Shown here: one piece after another, positions 51,429 through 61,029 of the stretch | Layout: each line of letters begins with the position of its first letter | How positions within the stretch are numbered: the first letter of the stretch is position 1 | NCBI GenBank assembly: GCA_900757795.1 | Contig: CAAEPE010000044.1 | Location: 23,771-87,770 of the forward strand | Direction: 5' to 3' | Source of the DNA: an uncultured Phascolarctobacterium sp. | GTDB lineage: Bacteria; Bacillota; Negativicutes; Acidaminococcales; Acidaminococcaceae | Length of the DNA: 64,000 nucleotides | Position numbers and translations under genes: made by a program | Notes under the pieces: generated by a model | What the model was told of the DNA's origin: nothing | What the model saw: only the letters and a program-made list of their open reading frames with translations | Database searches by the model: none

Positions 51429-52158
51429 AGAATGGTTTAGGGAATTTACAGATCAATATGTTATCATTGGTGGTGCTGCTTGTGATATTTATCTAGAAAG
51501 CGAAGAGAATGCTTTTAGAGTTACGAAAGATTTAGATATTGTTCTGCTTGTAGAAGCGCTTACACCGGAATTTGTTAGCAGTTTTTGGGAATATGTTAAA
51601 ACTGCTGGCTATCAACATATTGATAAGAACAAACAAAAACCAGAGTTTTATAGATTTAGCAAGCCAAGAAATAAAAACTATCCTGTTATGATAGAGTTAT
51701 TTAGTAGGCCTCCATATGATTTAAAATTGGATTTTACTGCCAATGTTATTCCTTTGCATATGGATGATTCTTCTATTAGCTTATCGGCAATTTTACTAGA
51801 TGATAATTATTACGAATTTATGAAATCAGGGAAAACTACTATAGATGGGATTAGCATTTTGGATTATCAATATATAATTCCTTTCAAGGCTAAAGCTTGG
51901 CTTGATTTATCAGAGAGAAAGAAGTTGGGAGAAAACATAGACAGCAAAAATATCAAAAAGCATAAAAATGATATTTTACGTTTGTCTGCCATGCTTTTAG
52001 AAGACAAGACATTACATTTACCAAATAAGATTGCCGAAGATATGTTAGAATTTGTTGAAAAAGTATCTAAGGAACCTGCTGATATGAAAAGTTTAGGAAT
52101 GAAGGGACTTAAGTTTGAAAGTCTTTTAGAGCTTATACGTAGATACTATATGTTGTAG
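51403..52158 (+). CDS. AbiEii-like nucleotidyltransferase, putative toxin
   Basis: A 251-aa protein with nucleotidyltransferase features: YVIIGGAACDIYL (GG motif, about residues 18-30), RVTKDLDIVL carrying the DxD acidic pair (about residues 41-50), a third acidic stretch VMIELFSR, and a C-terminal IPFKAKAWLDL plus KHKNDILRLSAML similar to motif IV of AbiEii. This fits the type IV AbiE toxin fold, where the enzyme modifies tRNA or protein targets. An ATG at 51382 is in frame, but GGAAGGGG at 51391-51398 favours 51403. It is the second gene of a two-gene unit with a winged-helix partner. Confidence 0.7.
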   Translation: MVPGLNSFREWFREFTDQYVIIGGAACDIYLESEENAFRVTKDLDIVLLVEALTPEFVSSFWEYVKTAGYQHIDKNKQKPEFYRFSKPRNKNYPVMIELFSRPPYDLKLDFTANVIPLHMDDSSISLSAILLDDNYYEFMKSGKTTIDGISILDYQYIIPFKAKAWLDLSERKKLGENIDSKNIKKHKNDILRLSAMLLEDKTLHLPNKIAEDMLEFVEKVSKEPADMKSLGMKGLKFESLLELIRRYYML

Positions 52159-52180
52159 TGACTAAATTTGTAAGACACTA

Positions 52181-52315
52181 ATGACTACTATAATTAAAAA
52201 TACTATTTTAAATATAATATCATACTATACTAAAAATAAAAGATTTGATGAAAATCAGTGGAATACGCTAAAAAAATTTATTAAAAACGTGATAGCTAAC
52301 AAAAATAATTTTTGA
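52181..52315 (+). CDS. Possible small ORF (44 aa) after the AbiE-like pair
   Basis: ATG at 52181 opens 44 codons to TGA at 52313-52315, encoding a lysine- and asparagine-rich peptide (MTTIIKNTILNIISYY at its start). There is no clear Shine-Dalgarno sequence and the region is very AT-rich, so a chance ORF or gene remnant is as likely. It ends exactly at the terminator hairpin. The rest of the 307-base interval between 52159 and 52465 holds that terminator and the wbaP promoter. Confidence 0.25.
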   Translation: MTTIIKNTILNIISYYTKNKRFDENQWNTLKKFIKNVIANKNNF

Positions 52316-52359
52316 ATCACTCCTTATTTTGGCAAACCAAAGTAGGGAGTGATTTTTTA
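52315..52359 (+). terminator. Terminator of the AbiE-like unit
   Basis: AATCACTCC (52315-52323) pairs with GGAGTGATT (52346-52354), with further pairing TTTTGG/CCAAA inside, then a T run. Confidence 0.85.
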
Positions 52360-52395
52360 TGTTCAAATAATTTAGGAGTTTCAGTATCAAGGGTC

Positions 52396-52423
52396 TTGCG
52401 GGGGGGTACAAACGTGCTATAAT
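52396..52423 (+). promoter_or_regulatory. Promoter of the polysaccharide locus
   Basis: TTGCGG (52396-52401) and TATAAT (52418-52423), spacing 16, with TGC before the -10 and a run of seven G residues inside the spacer region. It is 43 bases before the wbaP start. Confidence 0.65.
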
Positions 52424-52465
52424 TTTAGTAAATATGCGGCAACTACATGATTAAGGAGAAGAAAA

Positions 52466-53893
52466 TTGACTACGAAAGAAAATAGCATTAGATATCTAAA
52501 AATTTTTCTCTTGCTGTTATTTGTTGGTTTGGATTATAGTGCCATTATTTTGGCGGAAGAAGCTGCTTTTTTAATGCGTAATACTTTTTTTCATTCTAGC
52601 CGCCTGCATATTTCTTGGTTAAACTTTTGGCTTGTATTCCCGTGCTTGTATATCTTTTTCATAAATTTAGGGCAGCTGTATAGCCGCCGCAGGCCTTTTT
52701 ATAAAGAGGTGGAGCAGTTATTTGGGGCTGTTTTTTATGGAACGACAGCAATTATCTTCGTGCTTTATGTGGCGCGCATTGCAGTTCATACTAGCCGCTT
52801 TTTTGTAGGCGCTTTTGGTATATTAGCATTTATTTTTTTGGTATTGTATAGATATTTTATCAAAGACTATTTGCAAAACCGTCAGCTTTTACAAATTCCT
52901 GTAATTATAATCGGCGCAGGCAAAACTGCAGAACTTTTGGTTAAATCTTTATGTAATGATCCGGGGCTTGGATATAAAATAGTAGGCCTTTTGGAGGACA
53001 ACGAGGTAGAAAAAGGCATTTTAGAAAACTATTCCGTTTTGGGAGGTTTTGCAGATGCCGAAAAAGTTATTAAGGCAACAGGCGTAAAATGCGTTTTTGT
53101 GGCTGCCCCTGGACTAGATGAATACAGCCTAGGTATGCTTGTATATCGTATTCAGCCTTTAGTAGAAAACGTAGAGGTAATCACTAATTTAGTGGGTGTG
53201 CCTACTGGTACTGCAGAGGTAGAAAGCATATTTAATGAAAAGCTCTTGATTTTACGGCTAAAAAATAATTTGGCCAGACCGTTAAACAGATATATAAAGA
53301 CAGCACTGGATTATCTGATGACTATTATAGGTACAATTTTGATTTTACCTTTATTGCTGTTTATTGCAATTTGGATTTATCTTGATTCTCCTGGACAAGT
53401 GATTTTTAAGCACATGCGTGTTGGTAAAGAGGGGAAGTTGTTTCATTGTTATAAATTCAGAAGTATGTGTATAGATTCACAAGAAAAATTAGCGCAGTTG
53501 TTAGCCGAAAATCCAGCAGCGCGCGAAGAATGGGAAAGAGATTTCAAATTAAAGAATGATCCGCGTATTACCACAAGCGGTGCGTTTTTACGCAAAACAA
53601 GCTTAGACGAGCTGCCGCAGATTTTCAACGTGCTTAGAGGCGAGATGAGCCTTGTAGGACCGAGACCGGTTGTGCAAGAAGAATTGTCGCGCTATGGAGA
53701 ATTTGTGCAGGATTATCTGATGGTTAAGCCTGGCATCACAGGCATGTGGCAGGTGAACGGCCGCAGCGATACTACCTATGAAGAACGTGTACAGATGGAT
53801 GTTTGGTATGTGCGCAACTGGAGTGTGTGGCTTGATGTGATGCTGCTGTGGCGAACTATTAAAGCTGTTTTTAAATGTGAAGGAGCGTATTAA
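52466..53893 (+). CDS. Undecaprenyl-phosphate sugar phosphotransferase, WbaP/WcaJ type
   Basis: A 475-aa polyprenyl-phosphate hexose-1-phosphate transferase that starts repeat-unit assembly. The N-terminal half has four or five hydrophobic segments, then a CoA-binding-like Rossmann region (VIIIGAGKTAELLVKSL), a fifth membrane segment and the catalytic C-terminal domain (FKHMRVGKEGKLFHCYKFRSM, KTSLDELPQIFNVLRGEMSLVGPRPV, KPGITGMWQVNGRSD). It begins with TTG, supported by AAGGAG at 52453-52458 seven bases upstream. First gene of the locus; composition is close to the chromosome, unlike the genes that follow. Confidence 0.92.
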   Translation: MTTKENSIRYLKIFLLLLFVGLDYSAIILAEEAAFLMRNTFFHSSRLHISWLNFWLVFPCLYIFFINLGQLYSRRRPFYKEVEQLFGAVFYGTTAIIFVLYVARIAVHTSRFFVGAFGILAFIFLVLYRYFIKDYLQNRQLLQIPVIIIGAGKTAELLVKSLCNDPGLGYKIVGLLEDNEVEKGILENYSVLGGFADAEKVIKATGVKCVFVAAPGLDEYSLGMLVYRIQPLVENVEVITNLVGVPTGTAEVESIFNEKLLILRLKNNLARPLNRYIKTALDYLMTIIGTILILPLLLFIAIWIYLDSPGQVIFKHMRVGKEGKLFHCYKFRSMCIDSQEKLAQLLAENPAAREEWERDFKLKNDPRITTSGAFLRKTSLDELPQIFNVLRGEMSLVGPRPVVQEELSRYGEFVQDYLMVKPGITGMWQVNGRSDTTYEERVQMDVWYVRNWSVWLDVMLLWRTIKAVFKCEGAY

Positions 53894-53896
53894 AAG

Positions 53897-54718
53897 ATGA
53901 AGTTTTCGGTTTTGCTTTCGGTATACAAAAATGAAAAACCGGAATATCTTTCAATTGCTTTGCAAAGTATTGTTAATCAAACACTGTTACCCACTGAAAT
54001 AGTTATAGTTGAAGATGGTATATTAACGCCGGAACTTGATAAGGTAATTCAATGTTTTAAAGATGAATATAAAAATTTAGTAAAACTTTTGCCTTTTAAA
54101 GAAAATAGAGGCCTAGGATTAGCCTTACGAGATGGTGTATTGGCTTGCAGTTATGAATATATTGCTAGAATGGATACTGACGATATTGCACTGCCTAATC
54201 GTTTTGAAAAGCAGATTGCTTATCTTAAAGAACATCCAAATATAGCAATAGTTGGCAGTTGGATAACAGAGTTTTCTAAAGATGCGGAGCAGCCTGATAC
54301 TATCACAAAATTGCCTTGTTCTTATGAAGATATTGTTGCCTATGCAAAAAAGCGTAATCCATTTCGCCATATGACAGTTATTTATAAAAAAAGTGCTGTT
54401 ATAAGCAGCGGTAATTACAGAGATTTTTTATGGTTTGAGGATTATGACCTATGGGTAAGGATGATACAGAAGGGATACAGTCTTGCCAATATTCCGGAGG
54501 TTTTGGTGAATGTTAGAGCGGATGATGCAATGTTTGCTAGACGAGGCGGATGGAAGTATTGGAAGCAGGATATGAGGTTTCAGAAATTTTTGTATGCAAC
54601 TGGGTATATTAATTTAGTAGATTTTTCTATTAACCTTATTTTAAGGTCATTGATGCGTTTGATTCCGAATCAGTTACGTTTATTCTTTTATAATAAATTT
54701 CTTAGAAAGAGGTATTGA
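53897..54718 (+). CDS. Glycosyltransferase family 2 protein (AmsE-like)
   Basis: A 273-aa GT-A fold enzyme. FSVLLSVYKNEKPEYLSIALQSIVNQTLLPTEIVIVEDG is the N-terminal nucleotide-binding part, and YIARMDTDDIALPNRFEKQIAYL contains the DxD metal motif (about residue 94). The Leu-rich C-terminus is probably membrane-peripheral. Donor and acceptor sugars cannot be deduced. It follows the WbaP-type gene after three bases and is the first of the AT-rich genes. Confidence 0.9.
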   Translation: MKFSVLLSVYKNEKPEYLSIALQSIVNQTLLPTEIVIVEDGILTPELDKVIQCFKDEYKNLVKLLPFKENRGLGLALRDGVLACSYEYIARMDTDDIALPNRFEKQIAYLKEHPNIAIVGSWITEFSKDAEQPDTITKLPCSYEDIVAYAKKRNPFRHMTVIYKKSAVISSGNYRDFLWFEDYDLWVRMIQKGYSLANIPEVLVNVRADDAMFARRGGWKYWKQDMRFQKFLYATGYINLVDFSINLILRSLMRLIPNQLRLFFYNKFLRKRY

Positions 54719-54722
54719 GTAG

Positions 54723-55529
54723 ATGCCTAAAGTATCGGTAGTTATGGGTGTTTATAACTGCAAAGATGAAGAAGCATTGTTTAAAAGTGTTAAGTCGATT
54801 ATTGAACAGAAATATTGCGATTGGGAATTTATTATTATTAATGACGGTTCTAATGATGATACTAGTAAGCTTCTAGATAAAGTAAAAAAGCTAGATGATA
54901 GGATTGTTGTAGTTTCATATACGCCTAACAAGGGATTGGCCTTTGCTTTGAATTATGGAATATCATTAGCCAAAGGAGAATATATTGCTAGGATGGATGA
55001 TGATGATATTTCTAGAGAGGATAGATTAGAAAAGCAAATTAGATATTTAGAGGAACATCCTGAAATAGATTTTATTGGCAGCATTGCTAATGTTTTTAAT
55101 AAAGAAGGAATTTGGGGGAGTTTGAAAATGCCTCAATTTCCTACTAAAAATGATTTTCTTTGGAATATTCCTTTTATTCATCCAAGCATGGTTTTTAGAA
55201 AAAAGTTGTTTGAGTCATGTCAATATAATACAGATAAAATAAATCTTCGTTGTGAAGATTATACGTTAGTTATGGAATTATATAGTTTAGGATTTCGAGG
55301 ATATAATTTTCAGGAACCGCTAATTAACTATTTTGTTGATAATGGTAGTAAGAAATATCGTCCTATGAAAGATAGAATAACTGAAACTATTGTAAGGTAT
55401 AGAGGTTATAAGAAGAATGGAATTTTGTTAAAGGGTATACCTTTTATATTAAAACCTGTTATCTTAGGGCTGGTTCCACAGATTATTTTTAAAAGAATTA
55501 AAGAAATTCAATATTCTAGGAGTAAATGA
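54723..55529 (+). CDS. Glycosyltransferase family 2 protein
   Basis: A 268-aa GT2 enzyme. The start VSVVMGVYNCKDEEALFKSVKSIIEQKYCDWEFIIINDGSNDDT and the acidic YIARMDDDDISREDRLEKQI (DxD, about residue 90) are clear. It differs from the preceding gene mainly by a shorter C-terminus. Its stop overlaps the start of the next gene by ATGA. AT-rich codon use throughout. Specificity unknown. Confidence 0.9.
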   Translation: MPKVSVVMGVYNCKDEEALFKSVKSIIEQKYCDWEFIIINDGSNDDTSKLLDKVKKLDDRIVVVSYTPNKGLAFALNYGISLAKGEYIARMDDDDISREDRLEKQIRYLEEHPEIDFIGSIANVFNKEGIWGSLKMPQFPTKNDFLWNIPFIHPSMVFRKKLFESCQYNTDKINLRCEDYTLVMELYSLGFRGYNFQEPLINYFVDNGSKKYRPMKDRITETIVRYRGYKKNGILLKGIPFILKPVILGLVPQIIFKRIKEIQYSRSK

Positions 55530-56467
55530 TGCCATTTTTATCAGTTATTATACCTGTGTATAATGTTGAAGATTATATCACTCAATGTTTTGAGTCTTTA
55601 GTTTGTCAAGTTAATGAGGATGTAGAAATTATTTGTATTGATGATGGTTCGACAGATAATAGTGGGATGATCTGTGATTTGTATGCTAAGAAATATTCTA
55701 ATATTTATGTTTTACACACTGAAAATAAAGGAGTAGCAGCGGCAAGAAATATAGGATTGGAACAAGCTAAAGGTGAGTATATTGCTTGGATTGATCCAGA
55801 TGATTATGTTATAGAGAATTGGTATTATAAAATTAAGGAAACATTAACACATTTTGTTTGTGATATTCTGATTTTTAATTATAAAATAGAGAAAAATAAT
55901 AAATTAATAAATAAAAAATACAAAAATGAAAATGGATATATAGATAAAATTGTATTTTTAAGAGATGTCGTTATAGACGTAAAAATTCAAAGTCAGCTAT
56001 GGCATAAGGTGTTCCGTAGAAAATTAGTAAAAAACATTAAATTTATAGAAGAATATAGCTGTATGGAAGATTATGATTGGTTGCATAAAATCATTGAAAT
56101 AAGCAAAGGAATATATTATATAAAAGATTTTCTTTATGTTTACAGAATTAGAAACAATGGACTTGTAAAAAATATTGATTTATGTAAGAGTTGGAGTTGT
56201 TATCTTATAGCAATTAGAAGATATATTTATTTGTCTAGTAAATATGAAGAGGTTAGTCGTGCTGGCTATTTATTACAAGCGACATATTATTGTATAAATT
56301 GTCATAGGTTAAAAAAATATGATAGTAAATATTTCTTTCTAAAGAATGTGATAAAAAACAATATATATTATACAAGTATAAAAGAAATAGGAGTGTATAA
56401 TTTTATAAAAATATTGCTAATAGTTATAGATTGTAAAAAACTAATCCGTATTATATTAAAAAAATAA
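55526..56467 (+). CDS. Glycosyltransferase family 2 protein
   Basis: A 313-aa GT2 enzyme with LSVIIPVYNVEDYITQCFESLVCQ, IICIDDGSTDNSG, VAAARNIGLEQAKGEYIAWIDPDDYV (DPDD motif, about residue 92) and MEDYDWLHKIIE, typical of the EpsH/SpsA-like group that includes capsule transferases. The C-terminal third is lysine- and isoleucine-rich. It overlaps the preceding gene by ATGA. Very AT-rich. Specificity unknown. Confidence 0.88.
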   Translation: MMPFLSVIIPVYNVEDYITQCFESLVCQVNEDVEIICIDDGSTDNSGMICDLYAKKYSNIYVLHTENKGVAAARNIGLEQAKGEYIAWIDPDDYVIENWYYKIKETLTHFVCDILIFNYKIEKNNKLINKKYKNENGYIDKIVFLRDVVIDVKIQSQLWHKVFRRKLVKNIKFIEEYSCMEDYDWLHKIIEISKGIYYIKDFLYVYRIRNNGLVKNIDLCKSWSCYLIAIRRYIYLSSKYEEVSRAGYLLQATYYCINCHRLKKYDSKYFFLKNVIKNNIYYTSIKEIGVYNFIKILLIVIDCKKLIRIILKK

Positions 56468-56484
56468 TTTGTTGAGGTGATAAA

Positions 56485-58888
56485 ATGTTACAGGTAAAAA
56501 AATATTAACAAATAAAATAAAGAAGGCAAAAGAAATTGCTTTAAATACTTATTGTTATTATGGATATTATAATTGTAAATTAAATGAAGATATGGTTTTT
56601 GTTGAATCAAGAGATGGTATGGATTTTACAGGAAATATTTTTAGAATAGTAGAAGAATTATCTGAGAAATATAGTAACCTCAAAATATGTCTCTATATTA
56701 AAGAAAACATAAAAAAAAGAACTTTAAAAATTATAAAAAAATATAATTTAAGAATCTATAAAATTGTTACTAGAGAGGCTTTAGCCGTTGCAGAAATGGA
56801 AAAGGCTAAATATATTATTTCTGATTCAGGCATTCCATGGCGTTATGTAAAAAGAGAAGGACAGATAGTTTTAAATACTTGGCATGGGACTCCACTCAAG
56901 TTAATGGGTAAATATGTTGATGCAGAGAAACATTTAATTGGAACTGTTCAACATTTTTTCCTTAGTAGTGATTATCTGTTGTTTCCAAGTAAGTATATGA
57001 GAGATGTAATGTTAGATTCATATATGGTAGAGAATTTAATGAATGCAAAGGTTATATTATCAGGTTATCCTAGAAATTCGGTTTTTTTTAATATAAAAAA
57101 AGACAAAATATAAGAGAAAAACTTGGTTATAAAAATAAGAAAATTTTTGTATATATGCCTACTCATAGAGGTAATATTACGAAAATGAAGAATAATCAGC
57201 AATTAGAAGATGTAATTGATTATTTGTCAGAATTAGATGTTTATCTGAAAGAAGATCAACTTTTAGTTGTAAAATTGCATATATTCAATCAGTCTCAAAT
57301 TGATTTTTCTCAGTTCGAACATATTGTGCCTTTTCCTGAAGAATATGAATGTTATGATGTTTTAAATGCAACTGACTGTTTGATAACAGATTATTCTAGT
57401 GTTATGTTTGATTATGCAAATACTCATAATAAAATTATTTTATTTACTTATGATCAAGTTGAATATTTTAGTGATAGAGGAACATATTTTTCTTTAGAAG
57501 AACTTCCTTTTCCTAAAGTAAATTCTATTAACGAATTATTACAAGAAATGAATAGTGAAAAGAATTATAATGAAGATGAATTTATTGCTAAATATTGTCC
57601 GTATGATAGTTTTAATGCAACAAGTGTATTGTGCGAGCATATTTTTTTGAATAAAAAAATACTGCATGAAGAAAGATTAGGTAATGGTAAAGAAAATGTG
57701 CTTATTATGGGAGGTAGTTTAGCGAAAAATGGTATAACAACTGCTTTGGTGAACTTATTAAATAATATAGATACAGATAAGAGAAATTATTTTGTAACTT
57801 TTAAAAGATGGGAAGTAAATAAAGATATTGATCGAGTGAATGTTATACCAAAACATATAAATTATATTCCTTTAATGTCAGATCATTTTTATACTTTTTC
57901 TGAAAAAATTGCTTTCAAAAAATATTGTGCAAACAATGAGAAAATGACTTTGTTACCTAGTGTTTTACGAAGATTGTTCCAAAGAGAAGTTAATAGATAT
58001 TTTTCTGGAGCAAAATTTTCCCATGTTATACAGTTCGATGGTTATGGGAAGGATGTAATTTTACTTTTTAATGAAATGAATGCAAAAAGAACTATATTTG
58101 TGCATAATGACATGATTCAAGAGTTAAAGAATAGAAATATTCAACATTATCCGACTTTAAATTATGCATATAGAACTTATGATAGGGTAGCTGTAGTAAC
58201 AGAAGATATAATTGAACCTACAAAACTTATTTCTGAAAGAAAAGATAATATTGTTGTTATTAATAATATTCATGATTTCGAGTCGGTGAATAAAAGAGCT
58301 TTATTACCAATAGAATTTGATAAAGATACAGAATGTATAACGAATAATGTAAATGGTATTAAGGGGGTTTTGCAGTCTAAAGGTAAGAAATTTATTACTA
58401 TAGGCAGATTTTCTCAAGAGAAAGGGCATGAGAGACTCATAAAAGCTTTTGATAAGTTTTGTGATGAATATGAAGATACCCAGTTAATTATAATTGGTGG
58501 TCATGGTGTTTTGTACAATCAAACAGTACGATTGGCTAGAAATGCAAAACATTGGAAAAATATTACTATTATTAAATCTATCAAAAATCCTATGCCGATA
58601 TTAAGAAAATGTGATTTGTTTGTACTATCTTCTCTATATGAAGGATTACCATTAGTTTTGCTGGAAGCAGATTGTATGGGAATTCCAACATTTAGTACAG
58701 ATATTCCTGGCCCACGTTCATTTATGCAAAAATATAACGGTTGTTTAGTAAGCAATGATATGGAAGGTATTTTAACAGGATTACATGCTTTTATGAATGG
58801 GAAGTTAAAAGCAATGAATGTTAATTATAATGAATGTAATATTACCGCTAAAGAAAATTTCGAAAAATTATTTGAGGAGCAAATATGA
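56485..58888 (+). pseudogene. CDP-glycerol glycerophosphotransferase / GT4 fusion, broken by two -1 frameshifts at A7 tracts
   Basis: A single protein of about 801 aa is recovered if one base is re-read at each of two A7 runs. From the ATG at 56485 (behind GAGGTG) the frame reads MLQVKK then stops; shifting -1 at 56496-56502 gives ILTNKIKKAKEI and on into the TagB/TagF domain (VESRDGMDFTGNIFRIVEEL, NTWHGTPLKLMGKY, GYPRNSVF). The second shift at 57095-57101 restores REKLGYKNKKIFVYMPTHRG and the rest of the domain (DCLITDYSSVMFDYA). The C-terminal half is a GT4 transferase (FITIGRFSQEKGHERLIKAF, LSSLYEGLPLVLLEADCMGIP). It may be a pseudogene, phase-variable, recoded, or an assembly artefact. 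Confidence 0.8.
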
Positions 58889-59856
58889 AGCCACTTATTA
58901 GTGTTATAATACCTGTATATAAGGTAGAAAAATATCTTGATAAATGCATTCAAAGCGTTGTAAGCCAATCGTATGACAATCTTGAAATAATTCTTATCGA
59001 CGATGGGTCTCCGGATATGTGTGGTAGTATGTGTGATCAATGGAGGCACAGAGATAGTCGAATAAAAGTAATTCATCAGAAAAATAGTGGATTGTCTGCA
59101 GCCAGAAACGCAGGATTAGATATTGCAAAAGGTGATTATATTGGTTTTGTAGATAGTGATGATTGGATTGAATCTGTAATGTTTGAAACATTATTAAATC
59201 ATTTAACAGAATATAATGCCGATATAGCCATTTGTTGTATTGATAAAGTAGTAAATAACAAATCAGTTATTCAGAATATCCACCATAATAGAATTTATAC
59301 TAGAAGGAAAGCTCTTTTTGAGCTTATAAATGATAGAATTGTTAATAGTTTTGCATGGAATAAGTTATATCGTAAAGAATTATTTAATAATTTGAGATAT
59401 CCTGTAGGTAAAACTTTTGAAGATACATTATTAACTTTCTTATTATTTGAGAAAGCCAATAGAATAGTTCATATAAACCAACCTTTATATCATTATATAA
59501 GAAGAGATGATAGTATTCTGGGCAGTTGGTCATTTGAGGTTGAGTTTAATTTTGCCCTCGCTCAACGAAATAGATTTTTAAAATTATCTTGTTCGTATCC
59601 TGAATTTTCACAACTCATGATTAAAAAATTTATGGAAGTTTTTTGGAATGTTAAGAAAAAATATCTGAGTTTGGATAATTTAAATGCTAAGAGATATGAA
59701 AAATTAATTACGGAAAACATGTTACCGTTCTGTAAAAATAATCTGAGGTATATCTTATCAGGCGAAAAACATTATTTCTTAAAAAAAATTAACATATTAA
59801 CTTTTTGCAACTTTCCGTTTATTTACAAGAAATTATATAAAATAATAAAGAGGTGA
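58885..59856 (+). CDS. Glycosyltransferase family 2 protein
   Basis: A 323-aa GT2 enzyme with [70 protein letters not shown] (DSDD motif, about residue 92) and [14 protein letters not shown]. It overlaps the stop of the CDP-glycerol transferase gene by ATGA. Very AT-rich. Specificity unknown; the spacing suggests co-translation with the fusion gene when that is in frame. Confidence 0.9.
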   Translation: MKPLISVIIPVYKVEKYLDKCIQSVVSQSYDNLEIILIDDGSPDMCGSMCDQWRHRDSRIKVIHQKNSGLSAARNAGLDIAKGDYIGFVDSDDWIESVMFETLLNHLTEYNADIAICCIDKVVNNKSVIQNIHHNRIYTRRKALFELINDRIVNSFAWNKLYRKELFNNLRYPVGKTFEDTLLTFLLFEKANRIVHINQPLYHYIRRDDSILGSWSFEVEFNFALAQRNRFLKLSCSYPEFSQLMIKKFMEVFWNVKKKYLSLDNLNAKRYEKLITENMLPFCKNNLRYILSGEKHYFLKKINILTFCNFPFIYKKLYKIIKR

Positions 59857-59861
59857 ATATA

Positions 59862-60251
59862 ATGAAAAAAGTAATAACGTATGGAACGTTTGATTTATTA
59901 CACTATGGTCATATTAACTTATTAAAAAGAGCAAAAGAATTGGGGGATTATTTAATAGTAGCTTTGTCAACAGATGAATTTAATTGGAATAGTAAACAAA
60001 AAAAATGTTATTTTTCTTATGAAATACGTAAACAATTATTAGAAGCCATAAGATATGTAGACCTAGTTATTCCTGAAAACTGTTGGGAACAGAAAGTTAA
60101 TGATGTAAAGGAATTTAGGATAGATACTTTTGTTATGGGTGATGATTGGAAAGGGAAATTTGATTTTCTAAAAGATAGTTGTCAGGTTGTTTATTTGCCA
60201 CGTACACCAGAAATCTCAACTTCCCAAATAAAAAAAGATTTAAAAAAATGA
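59862..60251 (+). CDS. tagD: Glycerol-3-phosphate cytidylyltransferase
   Basis: A 129-aa enzyme making CDP-glycerol from CTP and glycerol 3-phosphate. The catalytic signature [22 protein letters not shown] holds HxGH, and [12 protein letters not shown] at the C-terminus is the second CTP-binding motif; [10 protein letters not shown] is also typical. AGAGGTG at 59849-59855 fits the ATG at 59862, not the in-frame GTG at 59853. Its product is the substrate of the frameshifted glycerophosphotransferase upstream, so glycerol phosphate is part of the predicted glycan. Confidence 0.93.
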   Translation: MKKVITYGTFDLLHYGHINLLKRAKELGDYLIVALSTDEFNWNSKQKKCYFSYEIRKQLLEAIRYVDLVIPENCWEQKVNDVKEFRIDTFVMGDDWKGKFDFLKDSCQVVYLPRTPEISTSQIKKDLKK

Positions 60252-61018
60252 TTTTAAAAAAATTTAGAGAAAATAAGTTCTTGTTTGAGGAATTAGTTAA
60301 GCGTGACTTTAAACAAAAATATAAAAGAACAGTATTAGGCATGGGGTGGAGTATTTTATCTCCTCTTCTTAGCCTGTTGGTAATGAAGCTGGTTTTTGGC
60401 TATTATTTTGGCAGAGGAATTATGCATTATACTACTTTTTTGTTTTGCGGGAATTTGGTGTTTAGCTACTACCGAGAATCGACAAATGGCGGTATGAACT
60501 CTTTAATGAGTAATGCTAATATTTTTACTAAAATTAATGTGCCAAAGTATATTTTTTTGCTAACTAAAAATGTGTCATCCTTTATCAACTTTTTATTGAC
60601 ATTAGTTGTGTTCTTTATTTTTGCGTTTTTTGACAATATTAGCTTTGGTGTTCATTTTTTTTCATTATTGTATCCATTGGCTTGTTTAGTAGTATTTAAT
60701 ATTGGTATTGGGTTGATTTTATCAGCTTTATTTGTTTTTTATCGTGATATTGGTTATTTGTATGATGTATTCACACTATTAACAATGTATTGTTCTGCAA
60801 TTTTTTACAATGTAGATGTTTTGCCAGTAAAATACCAAGGATTATTTATGCTTAATCCTATATATGTTTATATAAAGTATTTTCGTACAGTGGTATTGCA
60901 AGGGCAGCTACCTTCATTAGAACATCACTTATTATGCTTATTTTATGCGGTTTTGGCAGTCTGCATAGGTGGTTGGATTTATAAAAAATACAACCATAAA
61001 TTTTTGTATTACGTATAG
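60248..61018 (+). CDS. ABC-2 type polysaccharide/teichoic-acid export permease (TagG/Wzm-like)
   Basis: A 256-aa membrane protein with about six hydrophobic segments. It starts [40 protein letters not shown], the characteristic TagG/Wzm N-terminus just before the first membrane span. The C-terminal [24 protein letters not shown] segment also fits. The open frame extends upstream to 60179, but the ATG at 60248 overlaps the tagD stop by ATGA and gives the typical N-terminus. The ATPase partner follows after 11 bases. Confidence 0.9.
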   Translation: MILKKFRENKFLFEELVKRDFKQKYKRTVLGMGWSILSPLLSLLVMKLVFGYYFGRGIMHYTTFLFCGNLVFSYYRESTNGGMNSLMSNANIFTKINVPKYIFLLTKNVSSFINFLLTLVVFFIFAFFDNISFGVHFFSLLYPLACLVVFNIGIGLILSALFVFYRDIGYLYDVFTLLTMYCSAIFYNVDVLPVKYQGLFMLNPIYVYIKYFRTVVLQGQLPSLEHHLLCLFYAVLAVCIGGWIYKKYNHKFLYYV

Positions 61019-61029
61019 GAGATGGTATC

